From the NCBI GenBank assembly GCA_030765045.1, contig CM060961.1, forward strand, positions 139,611,564-139,675,563: a stretch of 64,000 bases of DNA, in the 5' to 3' direction. How positions within the stretch are numbered: the first letter of the stretch is position 1; each line of letters begins with the position of its first letter. The notes beneath the pieces are model-generated. The model made no database searches and was not told where the DNA came from. It was given only the letters and a program-made list of their open reading frames with translations. A program made the translations under genes and the position numbers. Source of the stretch: Tenodera sinensis (taxonomy: Eukaryota > Arthropoda > Insecta > Mantodea > Mantidae). Positions 22,126-34,794 of this stretch are shown here, piece after piece.

Positions 22126-23043
22126 TTTCTATTAAACTAAAAATCTAATTAGTATGCACTTAATTAAAGTAAATGACTGAAGTTTTTTTTTATAATTTCA
22201 CATTACAGCTACCGTTTATTAGTTCTAATCAACACATGTCATTAAACTTAAGGTAACAGGAAGGAAAATATTCTTATTTACACATTCGCTATGTCAGGTT
22301 AATATAACTTTCATGTTAAGCCAGTGCTACAACAAGCTTAGCCTGGCTGGATGTAACATAAAGTCCAGAAATGCTCCTAAACTGAAAATCTAATGTGTCG
22401 CATTTAACTTAATGGGAATGATTCTGAGGTAGCTGATGTTACCTCAAAACACTTAACATTGATTGGTTAAAATAAGTCACGTGACATTTAATTTAACATA
22501 ACAAGAAGAACATGTTTGACTTTGCCAAATTCTTTAAATTGCATCTCATTGAGTTAAATCATATTGTCATTAATTTAATGCAATTTGTTGCGCTTTCATG
22601 CTATACTAAGTTCACCATAATCTTGACTTTAAGGCAGTCAAAGTTGGAAAACGTCTGTCACAAATCAAGCTGTTGATGCAAAGCTTAATGCCATTCCTAG
22701 GCAAAGAGCTGTGTGTCATGATTTTGATAACCTGCAAGAGAAGGAATTTTAAAGCAATTCAGACAGTCCAAAGTGATAATGAGCAGGTTGTAAAAGAAAT
22801 ATGAGAGGTTAGGATACCAACCATAATATGCCCTTCCTCCTATGCTGTAAGTGTTAGCCATGCTGAGAATTTATGCTACTGACACTTTTCATTTAATAGT
22901 AGGACATAATGAATTCCTAGAGCTAAGTTTGTGGGTTTTTCTGGAAGGTTTCCCATTTCCTAACCAACTGCTTCCAAGAGCAAACTTTTTTTTTAATTTC
23001 TTTAGAGGAGGAGGGGGTGTCACTGATCCTCTATTAGTGACAT
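22126..23043. other. Intron sequence with no recognised feature
   Basis: AT-rich, no convincing coding or structural signal. Confidence 0.3.
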
Positions 23044-23107
23044 ATGTTGTTAGCTAATGCTGGATTCCTGACAATGAAGTCATTGATCCTCTTGCTCTCC
23101 AATATTT
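23044..23107 (+). repeat. Inverted repeat pair, left arm
   Basis: TGTTGTTAGCTAATGCTGGA and the following 40 bases through CTCTTGCTCTCCAATATT recur in reverse complement at 26270-26335 with few mismatches. The arms flank 3.2 kb that contains a SINE, a solo LTR and another repeat. They may be ends of one element or two insertions of the same family. Confidence 0.65.
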
Positions 23108-23140
23108 TTCACTTTTGACATACACTTTCATTCTATTTTA

Positions 23141-23360
23141 GTGGCTGTGCCACAGCCAAGTGGTTAGACCATTTGCTTCTCACCAAAGCGGTCTGGGTTC
23201 AATATGTGGGATTTGTGGTGGACGAAGCGGCACTGGGGCGGCTTTCCTCCAGGTTCTCCGGTTTCCCCTGCCATCTCATTTCACTGGTGCTCCATATTCA
23301 TTCCATGCATCATCAGTGTCACCGCCTATGGTGCTGTAGTAGTAAAAGTGGACATTAAAC
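23141..23360 (+). mobile_element. tRNA-derived SINE
   Basis: The head carries an A-box-like CCAAGTGGTTAGACC and a weak B-box-like GGTCTGGGTTCAATAT, as in a tRNA-Leu/Ser-like promoter. The body includes TTCTCCGGTTTCCCCTGCC. Related heads or bodies occur at 61749 and 63828, so it is a dispersed family. Confidence 0.6.
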
Positions 23361-23970
23361 AGTACCAAAGCATTCCATTTTAGTTTCAATGTAGTGTCCC
23401 CCAGCAATTTTAAATGATTTTAAACTCTGACCTTTTTGTGCTGTTTTATGTTAGCCACAGCTACTTACTCAACCTGAGATAGCCATGTGCATTGCAATTA
23501 AGTTCTTCACAGATTTTCTACCAGGCTGTAGTCTTCTCTCTTTTAATCTAAGTCTTGTCAGTTTTTTTTAATCTCTCGTTTTTTGCATTCAGTAATATAT
23601 ATATATACCTATACTTAATAACCAGTTCAATAATAAACTTATGAATTGCTAAGCATTAGTTCTTCTGCACCTAAATAATTAGTTGACATGATTCGAACAT
23701 CAGTCAGAAAAATCACATAATTGCCAATGAGTGCAACTAGTTGTTAGAAGGAACAAATGAAAAAGGATGGACAAACAAGCTTTACAGAGAAATTAGGTAA
23801 TAATAGATCACCTCAAATTTTGAACTATGAAAAATAAAGAAGGTATGCACCAAACAAGTTTTCTAAAAAGCCCATGCCCAAGATAATCCACAATGAAATT
23901 GGACTCAGCAGGGAAGGAAATGGTGAACCACGGACCTCCGCCACAGCACTAAGCTCTGCTGCGAGCACTG

Positions 23971-24421
23971 TGATGCGGTTTTTGTATGATTATTAAAGGG
24001 AATTGGCTGTGCTATGAGACTCGTTTTCTATCTACAGGGTCGAGGTAACGGATGGAATGCATATATCAATGTTTCTTTATCACAATGTATTTATTTATTA
24101 ACGCTTCGATATTTTACACTCTCAGCACCATATTAAACACTTAAAAACCTTTACATTTTTCCTTATTTAGTAGAATTTATGCTGGATAAAGGTTTGGTGA
24201 AAGTTCCATGTTCGCATGCTACCAAAACACGTCTTATCACCTTGAACACATAGACGCTACTGAATTGTTTCTTGGCGTCACTTTGACATGACACACCGCC
24301 ATTTTGTATTCATCCGCGCAAATAGTTTTTATTGTTAAAACACAAACAATTCTAATATTTATACACTTTTAACAAACATTTATATGAACGATTTTCTATT
24401 GGGGTCTAATATTCTGTCTCA
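23971..24421 (-). mobile_element. Solo LTR of the gag-only family
   Basis: On the minus strand it runs TGAGACAGAATATTAGACCC to CCGCATCA, 451 bp, like the element 2 LTR but shorter. It is flanked by ACTG at 23967-23970 and 24422-24425. No interior adjoins, so it is the product of LTR-LTR recombination. Confidence 0.85.
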
Positions 24422-25167
24422 ACTGATTCACCTGTTTGTGCTTAATCACCTGAGCTTACCACCTCAGTTACATCGTTACCATCTCCACCACAGTTCCAGA
24501 AACACCGTCAACTCTGCACATCACCTGCACATCTGCAGCACAGTTATATACAGAGCTCCTCGAGATCTATCAAACTACTACATCATTGCAGCAATTCACT
24601 TCTAACGGCCTTCAGCAACAAAAGCTACCAGTTCCTGCACATTTTGAGGAGCTTATTCACTTGTCCAGCTTGAACTTGCTGATCAGGCTGAATTCAAGGG
24701 CTGCTTCCAGAACCACTGTGCCATCTCCAATGGCTTCTGCCACTAGACAGGGCTGATGCAGTGTCCAAAGTAACCATGATGCCTACATTTAAACTGGAAC
24801 ACACCATACGAGCAAGTACCACGACAACTGCCTCTACAGAGGACAACCACTGGCAATCACCATCTCACTGCAGATAACCCTTCAAGAGACCTTCAGAATC
24901 TATATGCCTAGGTTCTGAACCTGAACTCATGCATGGATAACCTCAAAGATGCCGCCCACACCACCACTCCTGTCAAGACACTCAATCTCACTTCTGCCAT
25001 CTACAGAACATTGAAGCAGGAATAGGGACTTCAACACCATCGCCACCTCATCAGTTTGCCACCACATGTTCACACAACCGACACTGTCATTACAAAGACA
25101 CTGTCATTACAAAGACACAGTCACAGGCGACAAAACATGGGCATACCATTATGACTGCAAATCAAAA
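24422..25167. other. Unresolved repeat-like stretch
   Basis: Pro/His/Thr-codon-rich sequence split by the solo LTR from 23900-23970. It may be old LTR-element gag sequence. No definite motif. Confidence 0.25.
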
Positions 25168-25545
25168 AATCTGATGTGTTGCACTCACATGACTTTCTCT
25201 ACTCTTGTATTCTTGGAAACTCTTATTCCTATATCTTCATTGTGTTAGTTGAAATGCAGAAATTATCTTATTGCTTATTTCCTTGTAGGTGCAAGGGAAT
25301 ATGAGAATACAGTATGTTTTGAGCGATGGTCAAGTCTTTCAAGGCTTTGAGATCCTGTTCCCCTTGCATGCTTAACATATCAAACAATGAACGATGTTCC
25401 ATTTCATGAAAGTTTTAAGTTTTCCAAAACTGACACAAATAGCAAGGAATATCCCCAAGATAGTTCACTCTACAAAAAAATTTATTTAGACATAAAACTG
25501 TGCGTTTTAGCAAGATCTACATTTTTTGTTATTCTAAGAAAACTA
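25168..25545 (+). repeat. Dispersed repeat copy holding the empty insertion site of the full-length non-LTR element
   Basis: Begins AAAAATCTGATGTGTTGCAC and ends GCAAGATCTACATTTTTT. It matches 44692-44889 followed directly by 50931-51112. At 25345-25360 it reads AAGGCTTTGAGATCC, the uninterrupted site that in the other copy was split by the 6-kb insertion. Family unknown. Confidence 0.8.
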
Positions 25546-26269
25546 ACTTTTAAATTGAAAACATTAATATAGACTAATGTACCTGGTGTACACAGTAATT
25601 GTCCCGTCTAAAAGGTCTGGAACACCATAACACTATTAAATGTTTTATCAACATTATAGTGTGTTCACTTTTGCAGAAATACAAAAATCGGAAATATTGG
25701 CCGCTTTGGCTAAAAAATGTCTTGGGTCCCCTTAAGTGTTATTGCTCTAACTTAGCTTTAATTCTTACAGAATATATGAAGTCCCCACTTCAGAAATGAA
25801 GTGTACTCAGGGGTCTCCGTTTAGGGGATATGTGAATGGCAACCACAAGGTACCCAAGCTGAGCAGAACATTACTTCCACTTACTCGTGTTTTGCTCCTC
25901 ACTGTAACTTTTCTATCGGACCTTACCTTGGTCATCTCTTGTTATCTTCCGACCCCGATGCTATTAGGGTTCCCAAGGGCTAGGAAGTCTTTATTTTTCC
26001 AATCTCTCCATTTCTCTAAAATCTTAACCCCTAACATGCTGACCTGTCATGGCATGTAATGCGTCCTCTGATTGGTAATCAGAGGATATGGTCAGTGAAT
26101 TTATTTTGATAACTCTCCCGGTCAGGTCGGTGAGACCCGTAAACCAACGACAGGTGTGGTCCTCCAGACATTCTGGGGGTTGTGAGAGAGCGATGTGACC
26201 GCCAAAACATAAAAATATGGTGCTCTCTAAAAAGCAGTTACTATTACTGCTATTGCTCTCTTCAATATC
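25546..26269. other. Intron sequence with no recognised feature
   Basis: No convincing coding segment or repeat boundary. Confidence 0.3.
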
Positions 26270-26335
26270 AATATTGGAGAGCAAGAGGATTAATGACTTC
26301 ATTGTCAGAAATCCAGCATTAGCTAACAACAACAA
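26270..26335 (-). repeat. Inverted repeat pair, right arm
   Basis: Reverse complement of 23044-23107, AATATTGGAGAGCAAGAGGA onward, with a few substitutions and an extra GTT-type repeat at the end. Confidence 0.65.
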
Positions 26336-26380
26336 CATAATTATAAAAACAGCACCAAATGCTTAGTTGTTTTTAATAGT

Positions 26381-27020
26381 GAGACAGAATATTGGAAGAC
26401 CCTAAAAGAAAATCGTTCATGTAAATGTTTGTTAAAACTGTAATTCGTTTTTTGATGTTGGTATGGGATAATTAAATGACGAAAACATGTTGATAAGGTT
26501 CATTGTTACGAACAACTAAGTTTGCACAAAGACGTCATAAATCTTTCCATATTTGATTTTAATATATGTGTATAAATATTAGAATTGTTTGTGTTCCATA
26601 ATGAAAGTGGGGGACGATGAATGGGATCGCTTCCCTAACGAGAAAGAACTATTTTCACAGATGAATATGAAAAAGGCGGTGTCGCGTCAAAACGACACCA
26701 AAAAAACAGTTCACTAGCGTCTATGTCATTGGTGTGGATGGACGTATTTTTATGTGTACGCGTCATGAAATAGTAAAAGTGAATTTACTAAGTGTTTAGA
26801 GACCTTTAATTAAATTTCGGCGATGCTAGGGAAGTTGATCCGCTAAAATAAGACTTTCTACTGTGATATGATTTAAAAATTGTGAACAAGAAGGTGCAAA
26901 TAAAATGTTTGACTAAAGTTAAACCCGAGTGTATGTTCATTCCATCCGTTACCACGCCCTGAGGGAAATAAGAGCCACATCGCTCAAACAAGAAGTCACC
27001 CGCGAATAGAGACAGCACCA
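26381..27020 (+). mobile_element. Solo LTR, long subtype of the gag-only family
   Basis: 640 bp, TGAGACAGAATATTGGAAGA to GACAGCACCA, flanked by ATAG at 26377-26380 and 27021-27024. It is the uninterrupted counterpart of element 1's split 3' LTR. It carries the empty ACGT site used by element 3. Confidence 0.88.
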
Positions 27021-27024
27021 ATAG

Positions 27025-27560
27025 TTTTAAACAAAACAAAATATCAAATTAAAGTAACTCGAAGACAAAATCCTGATCTAACTGGTAGATTTAGGAACAA
27101 CAAGTATAAATATGCATGTAACAATTTTGTTACAGTAAATGCCATACTTCTTGAATGAAAATTACACAATGGAAACAGCGGTGTTGAAATATGTTTCTGT
27201 TTGCCAGACATTCTTTAAAAGCATTTCCCAAATATGATATTGGTTTCTTGTAAGTGTTTATTCAAATTCTATTCAAAATTCTTAAAAAACTGTAATTTGG
27301 CACTACAGGTGAATAAATAGGTCCTTAGAGTGATAAGACATTAAAATGTTTCATAATCATAAGAGAAACTCACCAAAGAAACTAGTCAGTGCTGTTTTAG
27401 AATATACTTTCAGCATTTAACTGATTTATGTTAGATAGAGTTTAAGAGAGTACTTTTATCTCTACTTCCTTTAACACACCATTTGGTTGTTGTACATCTG
27501 TCTATGCCAAAGCTAAGCACCTCATTCTATCTGCGACTGGTATATATTCTCAGCCTTAAT
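27025..27560. other. Intron sequence with no recognised feature
   Basis: AT-rich, nothing recognisable. Confidence 0.3.
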
Positions 27561-27569
27561 GGACGCTAA

Positions 27570-28404
27570 GTGTTAAAGCTGATTCACAAGCACCCGGAAA
27601 TGGTACCCAGAACAAAGGCAATGGGAAGCAAGGCAGCATTCAATATTTTGCTTCAGACTATGGATCTAGCAGTGAAACTGAGTGGACGTATAGTGAAGGA
27701 AGCTCCTGTGGCCGAGGGGAAAAAGGAGTTAAGTGACATGGTGGCTAAAGAGCAGAGAAACAAAACAGTTTTAGTAAGAGATAAAGGACTGGAAGAGAGA
27801 TTCAGACAAAAGTGGATGAAATATAATAGGGGAAATAAAAAAATAGATATGGGAAATTAAAAATTTAAAAATAACACTGGCAAGAATGGAAGACAAAAGC
27901 AGAAAGTCAATGTAGTGATTTCAGGAGTTAAAAAAAAGTGGAGTGGGAATATATCAGGATTTAAGAGATCTACTAGTGATTGGAAATACATCTGAGAGGC
28001 TATGAGATTTCCGACATATACAGAATCGGCAGAATACCAGGGAAAAGAAATATTCTTGTGAAGTTTACAAACACGCAAACGGCTATGGAATACTAAAACA
28101 GGCAAGAAAATTGAGAGGATCAACTATTTACATCAACAAGGACTGAAAATATGCACAAAGGGCGCAAATGAAGAAGCTAATTAATCAGAGAAGACAAGCA
28201 AGAAATGAAGGCAAGAGGATATATATTAAAAACTTAGAGCTGTACACAGTTAACAAGGCAGCAGAGAGGAAGAACGGACAAAGTGACAGGCAGAGGCAGA
28301 ACCAGCAGTCATTGCACCAAGAAAAACAAGGAAACGACCAAGCATCAGCAAGAAATATCGTAGAACAGACGACTACTCAGCAACTTGCAACACATTGGTT
28401 TTAG
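27570..28404 (+). pseudogene. L1-type ORF1 protein remnant (RNA-binding, transposase_22-like)
   Basis: After breaks, the plus strand reads FPTYTESAEYQGKEIFL in one frame and ILVKFTNTQTAMEY, ARKLRGSTIYINKD, RRQARNEGKRIYIKNLELYT in another. The order of an RRM-like strand (PILVKF), then KLRGT.IYIN.D, then ..R..GK.AYI...KLYV is typical of the C-terminal domain of L1-like ORF1 proteins. A Lys/Glu-rich coil-like segment precedes it (27570-27860). Several stops and shifts; no second ORF nearby. Confidence 0.6.
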
Positions 28405-28615
28405 TAACAAGTGGACCAAAGTCAACATCAAGGGTGAGCAAAATGCAAGGTGACGAAATGGTAGGATGTGGCACGTGAAAGAAACAGAGAAAAGAGCCAA
28501 GGTGTGGGATGACAACACTGGGCAGTAAGGAGCACAGAGAAGAAGCAGTATCAGTGAGGATGAGGGGGAAAGGGAGAACTAGGCAGGAGAAAAAGAAAGA
28601 AAGGGATATTTATTT

Positions 28616-28760
28616 ATGCCAACAAACTTACTGTTTGTGTTTTTAAACACACAGGCCATGTGTAGGCAATGTTTGAGAGGTAGAATTGAGAGGGTCTGTG
28701 GTTCAAATCCCAGCTGTGGCATTGAATTTTTCAGTTCCAATTCTAACTCTCAAGAAGGGG
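28616..28760 (+). repeat. Rearranged copy of the 58.6-kb tRNA-derived repeat
   Basis: Contains GCCAACAAACTTACTG...TTTTTAAACACACAGGCCATG, shared with 58610-58650 and, inverted, 51430-51500. The adjoining part GGTCTGTGGTTCAAATCCCA is the tRNA-like B-box region in the opposite relative orientation to 58.7 kb, so this copy is internally inverted. Confidence 0.55.
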
Positions 28761-29645
28761 ATATTTCACAGAGAGCAACAAGGTTTAAAAATGGTTGGGT
28801 AATCCATAAATGAGAGACTAGAGGGTTTTTATACACAGTGAAAGAGAGGTTACTGAAATGAAAATTAATGAAGTGTACAATGTAAATTGATGAATAAAAA
28901 TTATGAGTGAAGCTGATAAGAAAAGTTGAGAAAGAGGGAAAGGGACAGCGGTGGGAGATGAAAGAAAAAGATAAATAAAAACTTAAGGGTGGGAGCAGGA
29001 TAAGATTAGTGAAAAGGTAAACATGTGTAAATTGGAGAAAGGGGAAGGGTTACCATACAGAATATAACCAGGGTGCACAAGCTGTATGGGACCCTAGGAT
29101 AAATTCTAAGTACTCCAAATAGAGGCAAGTTGTAACATGTGTAATGTTTATGTAAACAAATGAAGTTAATAAATTCATTCATATTTTGCTTCAAACAGAC
29201 CTGCAGCAAGAATAGCAAGATACACTATCGAACAGCTTATCAAGACAAAGTGGAGGTTGATATTTCGCATAGGAAATTAATTTATTTCTAATTGATAAAT
29301 ACTTTTTTAGCTTGTGATTAGAGAGAGCTCTAGCAGCTGTTTCAGGGCATGGTCACCTTGAATAATTTATACAGTAAAAAGTCTAATATGCACAGTATAA
29401 ATCTAACATGTGATGCCTGATAATGGGAACAGAAAATTAAAACATGGCCGTCTTCTTTCCTGTTCCCAGGCCCAGGAAAGCTTCTCGTTTGTTATGAACA
29501 CTCCATTTGAATACATCTATTTGAACTCTTGTTCTGGTTACTGTTACTGTTGCTGATGGCTGTGAACCAGCCTTTAAACCCAAGCGTTTTCTAATTTCTT
29601 TAAAGTAATAGCTAAAAAATATCAACACTTAAACTTCAATCTTAC
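28761..29645. other. Intron sequence with no recognised feature
   Basis: No supported feature between the repeat at 28.7 kb and the splice donor of the next exon. Confidence 0.3.
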
Positions 29646-29821
29646 CCAACATTTGATTGTGCCTGCAAAGGAAATGGTATATTGGGTGGCAATGATATAC
29701 TGATGCCATCTATACTAATACGATAAGTGATACGTGGCATTTGCTTCCTCAGAGAACGAAATTTATTGCTCTTTCCAGATTTTGATTCTTGTTTCTTCAG
29801 CAATCTTTCCATTGTCTTTTT
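29646..29821 (-). CDS. INO80B: INO80B-like gene, PAPA-1 domain exon
   Basis: 176 bp, acceptor TTTGTTTACAG and donor GTAAG, phase 0 to phase 2. It encodes KKTMERLLKKQESKSGKSNK, then PRITYRISIDGISISLPPNI. The basic ERLLKKQ...K stretch followed by a P.ITY....G..ISLPP sequence is the PAPA-1-like region that precedes the HIT zinc finger in INO80B. The frame continues into 497-653 across a 29.0-kb intron that contains elements 1-3 and two solo LTRs. Confidence 0.85.
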
Positions 29822-30882
29822 CTGTAAACAAATGCAAAGGTTCAAGTATAAATTACAAATATTTTTTCTCTCTTTGTAAACAATGAAAAAACTTAGTATA
29901 TTAACTATATAACATACACTATAGTTAAAACAGAGATTAATTATTCTATTATGTTATTTATGTGGAGTCACAAAGCCCTGCTATGATGTTCCATGATTTT
30001 CTTCAAATTCTTAAATAATTACAATATATAGGTGTGAAAATTACTACAGGAGAAACAAGGAAAAACCACAACCTCATATAACTTCAACATAATATATAAT
30101 AAGCTTCACTTACTTTTGGTGCAAGTTGTGAATATTAAAGACAGATCAAGATTTCTTGATTCTTCAATCACATTTTCAATGTTAACTATTTAGTCTGGTT
30201 GCCATCATTACAGAGGCTAAGTGACTTATTTTTTCCGACTGTATTACCAACCACTGAAAGCAAAACAAACTTGTTGACAGAATCAAAAGTTGGCATTGGA
30301 AATGTGATTGAAGAATCATGAAGCCATGGTCTGTCTTTAATATCACTACTTACACTAAAGATAAGTGAAGTTTAGAAATTTAGTATATTTGTTGATTTCC
30401 ATTGTGCTTCACTTTTTTCATTTATTTCATACATGGTATTTATTATGTATTATATGTAATACATAATTACAAAAGATAAGTTTTAATCACTAGCTATTAT
30501 TTGTTGATGGTTATGAAAGCTTGAAAGAAGACACAGTGGAAGAGCAAAATTTACCCTCACAATAGAAATTATAAATAAGTAAATGGCATGATTCTACAAG
30601 ATCTAAGAATGAGATTAAAAAGTTACTTATGCTCTGGGAAGTTTTGGAGCATGTGGGTTTCACAATTTTGAGAAAAGTAATAAAAAATTGGTGCACATCA
30701 CAGTCAGACAGTCTACATACACAAAAATTGTAATTTGAGAGAAGAGTTGGAGATGAAAAAATTTTCTGGAAGATGGGTACCATAACTGTTCCATGAATCA
30801 CACTGTACTCTTACATCTCTGAGCAAGTATCGCTGATTTTCATGGAGAGCCTACCAATTTTATACATCAATTTGTAACAAAT
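29822..30882. other. INO80B intron sequence with no recognised feature
   Basis: AT-rich. Open frames such as 30511-30801 on the minus strand carry no recognisable motif. Confidence 0.3.
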
Positions 30883-31417
30883 TGAGACAGAATATTGATC
30901 AATAGAAAATCGTTCATGTAAATATTTTTGTAAGAGTGTGTAAATTTCTAATTCTTTTAATTTGGGTGTATCAGGGACTTATTTTTCAATATCCAAGATA
31001 GCCAATGTTTTCTTGTCACTTCGTGTTCAACCAATGAGAACTGTTGCGCGGATGAATACATAAGAATGGCGGTGTTGCGTCATACCGACGCCAGGAACTA
31101 GTTTCATTAGCGTCTGTGAGCTCAAGATGAAAGGATGTGTTTTTCTTTTATAGCGCGTGAACATGTAACTTTCACCCAAACCTTTATACAGTGTAGATTC
31201 TACCAAACTGTGAAGATTGTTGATTAACTAATATGGTGCTAAAAGTGTAAATTTACGAATAAATATGTTGTGATAAAAGGAACGTTGATTTATGCATTCC
31301 ATTCTGTAACCATCGACCCTGAAGATAAGAGTAGCGTCTGCTATCAAACTATTACATCATTCACTAAAAAACATTATTCCTGCTGCTATGTACAGAACTA
31401 TTATAAATTCCGCACCA
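30883..31417 (+). repeat. Element 4 5' LTR
   Basis: 535 bp, TGAGACAGAATATTGATCAA to CCGCACCA, with AATAAATATG near 31258. Confidence 0.9.
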
Positions 31418-31420
31418 AAA

Positions 31421-31440
31421 TGGCTTACCCAACGTGGGGC
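31421..31440 (+). promoter_or_regulatory. Primer binding site, variant
   Basis: TGGCTTACCCAACGTGGGGC, three bases after the LTR. ACCCAACGTGGGGC matches the tRNA-Lys(CUU) complement except at the start, with two extra bases after TGGC as in element 3. Confidence 0.65.
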
Positions 31441-31697
31441 ATGAATTTAGAATGGAATGCAAAATTACGAGTACGAAGTGTTAACATCAAATGACGCCAT
31501 CCCATCGCGCAGGAAAAAGACGCCATTAAACATCGTTTGATATCATCGATATACGGAGAATCAACGTGGGAAAACACCGGAGATCATCTAGCGAAGCCAA
31601 CCGCCCAGGAGACGTAAATAACTGGACGAAGAACCAACGGAAAAGAAAGTAGGATCCAAAATTTTTGTTTTTACATACATTTTATTTCCATTTGTTA

Positions 31698-33840
31698 ATG
31701 CTACTAAGAAGTGGCAAAATAGTGGGACTTTTAACCTTAAGTGAATTAAATAAAGAAATTAAAATGTCGCGAAAAGAGATAGAAACAGGAGTGGGCGAAG
31801 GGGCAGATAGGCCTAATTATCAGGTAGAATTAGAAATTGAGGAACAGGTGGAAATAAGCAAAGACCAAAGGTTAATGATGATGATGTTTGAAAGACTAGA
31901 ACAAAGTTTAGGTCAGAAACTGGAACAAAATAAGGTAGAAATAGGTCAGAAAATGGAACAAAATAATGCAGAATTAAAACAGGACATGGAACAGAATAGG
32001 GCAGAATTAAAACAGGACATGGAGCAGAATAGGGCAGAATAGGGCAGAATTAAAACAGGACATGGAACAGAATAGGGCAGAATTAAAACAGGACATAGAA
32101 CAAAGTTTAGGTCAGAGTATAGGTCAGAAACTGCAACAGAATAAGGAAGAGATAGGTCAGAAAATGGAGGAAGTGAGACAGAACTTAGAACAGAAAATGG
32201 AATTAGGTAGACAGAACTTAGAACAGAAAATAGAATTAGGAAGACAGGAGTGTAAAGAAAATATGAAAGTAATGGAAACTAATTTAAAATTAGTACATAA
32301 AAACTTAAATGAAACAAAGGAAGCCTTAGAAGCTAGGATAGAAATTGTAGGAGATAGGATGGGAAAGATAGAATCAGAAATGAGAGAGAACAAGATTGTG
32401 TTAGAAGAAGAAATTGCTAGATGTAGGGATGAAATAACAGAATGTAATACAAGTGTGGACTGTAAGATTACAAATGTAAAAGCAGAAATAACTGAGGAAT
32501 TAAGGAAAGAGATTGAGGTAGTAAAGAAAGACATTATTAATGAAACTGTAGAACAAATTGTAATTCCTAAAATTAAGACAATGAATGATGTGATGCTTTC
32601 ACAACAGGATGCTATAAATGATATGAAACAAAGCCACTTAGAAATAAAGAATGATTTAAAATCAATTTGTGAAGAAATGAAAAAAGGGAAAGAAAGTTTG
32701 GCTAATGTAAATGATGTTGTGAAGGCATTACAAAGACAAGATGATTTAGATGTAAGTAATGTACAAGATGAGAGTTACTTGAGTAATGTACAAAATGTTG
32801 ACTCACCATACAGAGAAAGAGGTTCACAACCAAACAATGACACAACACATAACACATGTTACACCAACAGCATATTACATGAAATCACACCACCTACATT
32901 TGACGAGGAGAAGGGAGACAATCCAAAACTCTTTGTTAAAGAGATGGAAGAATATTTTAAAGTGAAAAGGATACCAAACGAGTTTAGGATGATGATAGTT
33001 AAGAAAAGCTTAAAAAACAAGGCGTTAGAATGGCTCAGGTTAACCCTAGCTGGTCATGAGTCGTATAGCTCATTCAGAAATTTATTCCTATCAAGGTATT
33101 GGGGCCCAGCTAAACAAAACCAAACTAGGGTAGAGCTAGCGACAGGTAGATACGATCCAACCAAAGGGTTGTCGCTAGTCGATTATTTTATGAAAGTAGC
33201 CAACAAAGGAAAGCTATTAGACCCCAACTTGTCGGAGGCAGAACTAATTACCAGCATAACAAGACATTTCCCAGACACAGTGAGAACAGGGTTAATTGTT
33301 GCGAGGCCAGTAGATTTTGCAGATATGATAGAATTGCTGACAGCCTTCGAAACACAAAATGGTCGGCCTAATGAGCATAGACATAGGAACGGTCACCCAA
33401 ACTCACCCATCCTAAACCGGAACACGGCTACGAACAACCAGAGTGAGGGAGAACATACAAATACTAGGAGCACCCATGAAAGGGGGAGAGGGGCACACCA
33501 TTTCCCACAACCACATAATCATGGCGAGAGGATGGAGAACACAAGACAGCGGTACCACGACACGATACCGAGGGGTGAATCGAGATACAGAACGCATAGA
33601 TATGATCGTGGAAGACCAGGAGACCGTATCCATCAAGTGAATCATATACGATTCTGTAGGGAATACTTGAACAGCCATAGGCCGTCATACAATAGGGGTT
33701 CACGTCAAAGGGGCAGAAACCAAGGGAACACCGACAACGTAAGACAACAGGAACAGAATGAAAATGTGCCGGATAGGACCGATACTGCACAGAATACAGA
33801 AACGACAACCACCACCAACACTCAGGGAAATTACAACTAA
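31698..33840 (+). pseudogene. Element 4 gag, frameshifted by a 10-bp duplication
   Basis: Begins MLLRSGKIVGLL. Within a run of 33-bp units coding QDMEQNRAELK, the 10-mer AGGGCAGAAT is present twice in a row (32031-32040, 32041-32050). This shifts the frame and creates a TAG at 32040. From 32062 a 592-residue segment is open through coiled coil, Gag fold (LEWLRLTLAGHESYSSFRN, FLSRYWGP) and the Arg/Gly-rich tail to TTNTQGNYN. Apart from this lesion it parallels element 3. Confidence 0.88.
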
Positions 33841-33879
33841 GTTCGTCCCAACCGAGTGGATGACAAACAACAAAATCTC

Positions 33880-34050
33880 AGCAACTTACAATTGACATCG
33901 ACACCATGATGACTACACAGAAAGATGGAACCACTGGTCATAACAAAACAGCTGGGTGACCACACGTATGAGCTACAGAATACAAATGGCAAGTTGGTAG
34001 GAAGATACCATAAAAATAAATTGAAGCCATACAAAGAAAGGGCCAAATAG
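33880..34050 (+). pseudogene. Integrase C-terminal tail remnant, element 4
   Basis: Encodes MEPLVITKQLGDHTYELQNT followed by GRYHKNKLKPYKE. As in element 3, the segment before PLV is shortened relative to element 2, breaking the link to the preceding TIDID codons. Confidence 0.6.
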
Positions 34051-34471
34051 TCTTTGTCAACGAATGTGTAAGGCAGGAGTAGTAGAGATGAAAGAAGATA
34101 ACAATTTTTAATGGGTTACTTATAGAAAATTATGTTCAGATTAGGAATTACAACAAGGAAGAAAATCAACATAGTCATTGGCTATATCGACCACAAAGAG
34201 CATTGTCGACAAAAACAGACGAGGACACTGATTGTCATTAAAGAAATGAATCATAGCGACGAAAGATAATATGTTTTTGACATAAGGATGTCAGGGACAA
34301 AAATAAAAATGAATCAATTATGATGAAAAAGATATATTTCGACACAAAGATGTCGAGGGTAAATTGAGAAGAAAAATAATACAATTACAGAATAATTGTA
34401 AGTATAGAAGTTTTCTCTTATAGAAATAAGAGACAAAGAAGTGACAATTAGTGAAGTAAGGAGAACCATAA

Positions 34472-34729
34472 TCAGAAAAACAATGCCCATGAATTAAGAT
34501 GAATATAGCCAATGCTAAGCTCGAAGAAATGTTGAACCAAACAACAATGAATAATAACCCAATTAAGAAAATTAGTACCATTAGTAACATCAGAGTTTAA
34601 GAACCGACTCAATAACCTGCCTATACATAAGCTTACGAGACAAAGAAGGCAAAGAACTGAATAAAGTATTGCCATAAACATGATCATAATCATTAGCTCA
34701 AAATTTGTATCCTGTTTTTCTCTCCTCAT
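34472..34729 (-). other. Antisense hydrophobic ORF, element 4 copy
   Basis: 85 codons starting MRREKQDTNFELM, almost the same as 14864-15127 in element 3. Two Leu/Ile/Cys-rich stretches could span a membrane. Function unknown; it may be incidental. Confidence 0.35.
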
Positions 34730-34794
34730 AGCAATGAATACAGGTCAAAAACCACATAATAAACCATGATACACTTAAATTATATTTGTGTCAA

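Noticed and set aside
29437..29628. Extra INO80B exon
   Set aside because: It directly follows a good GTAAG donor, the sequence does not fit the family, and the HIT exon joins perfectly without it.
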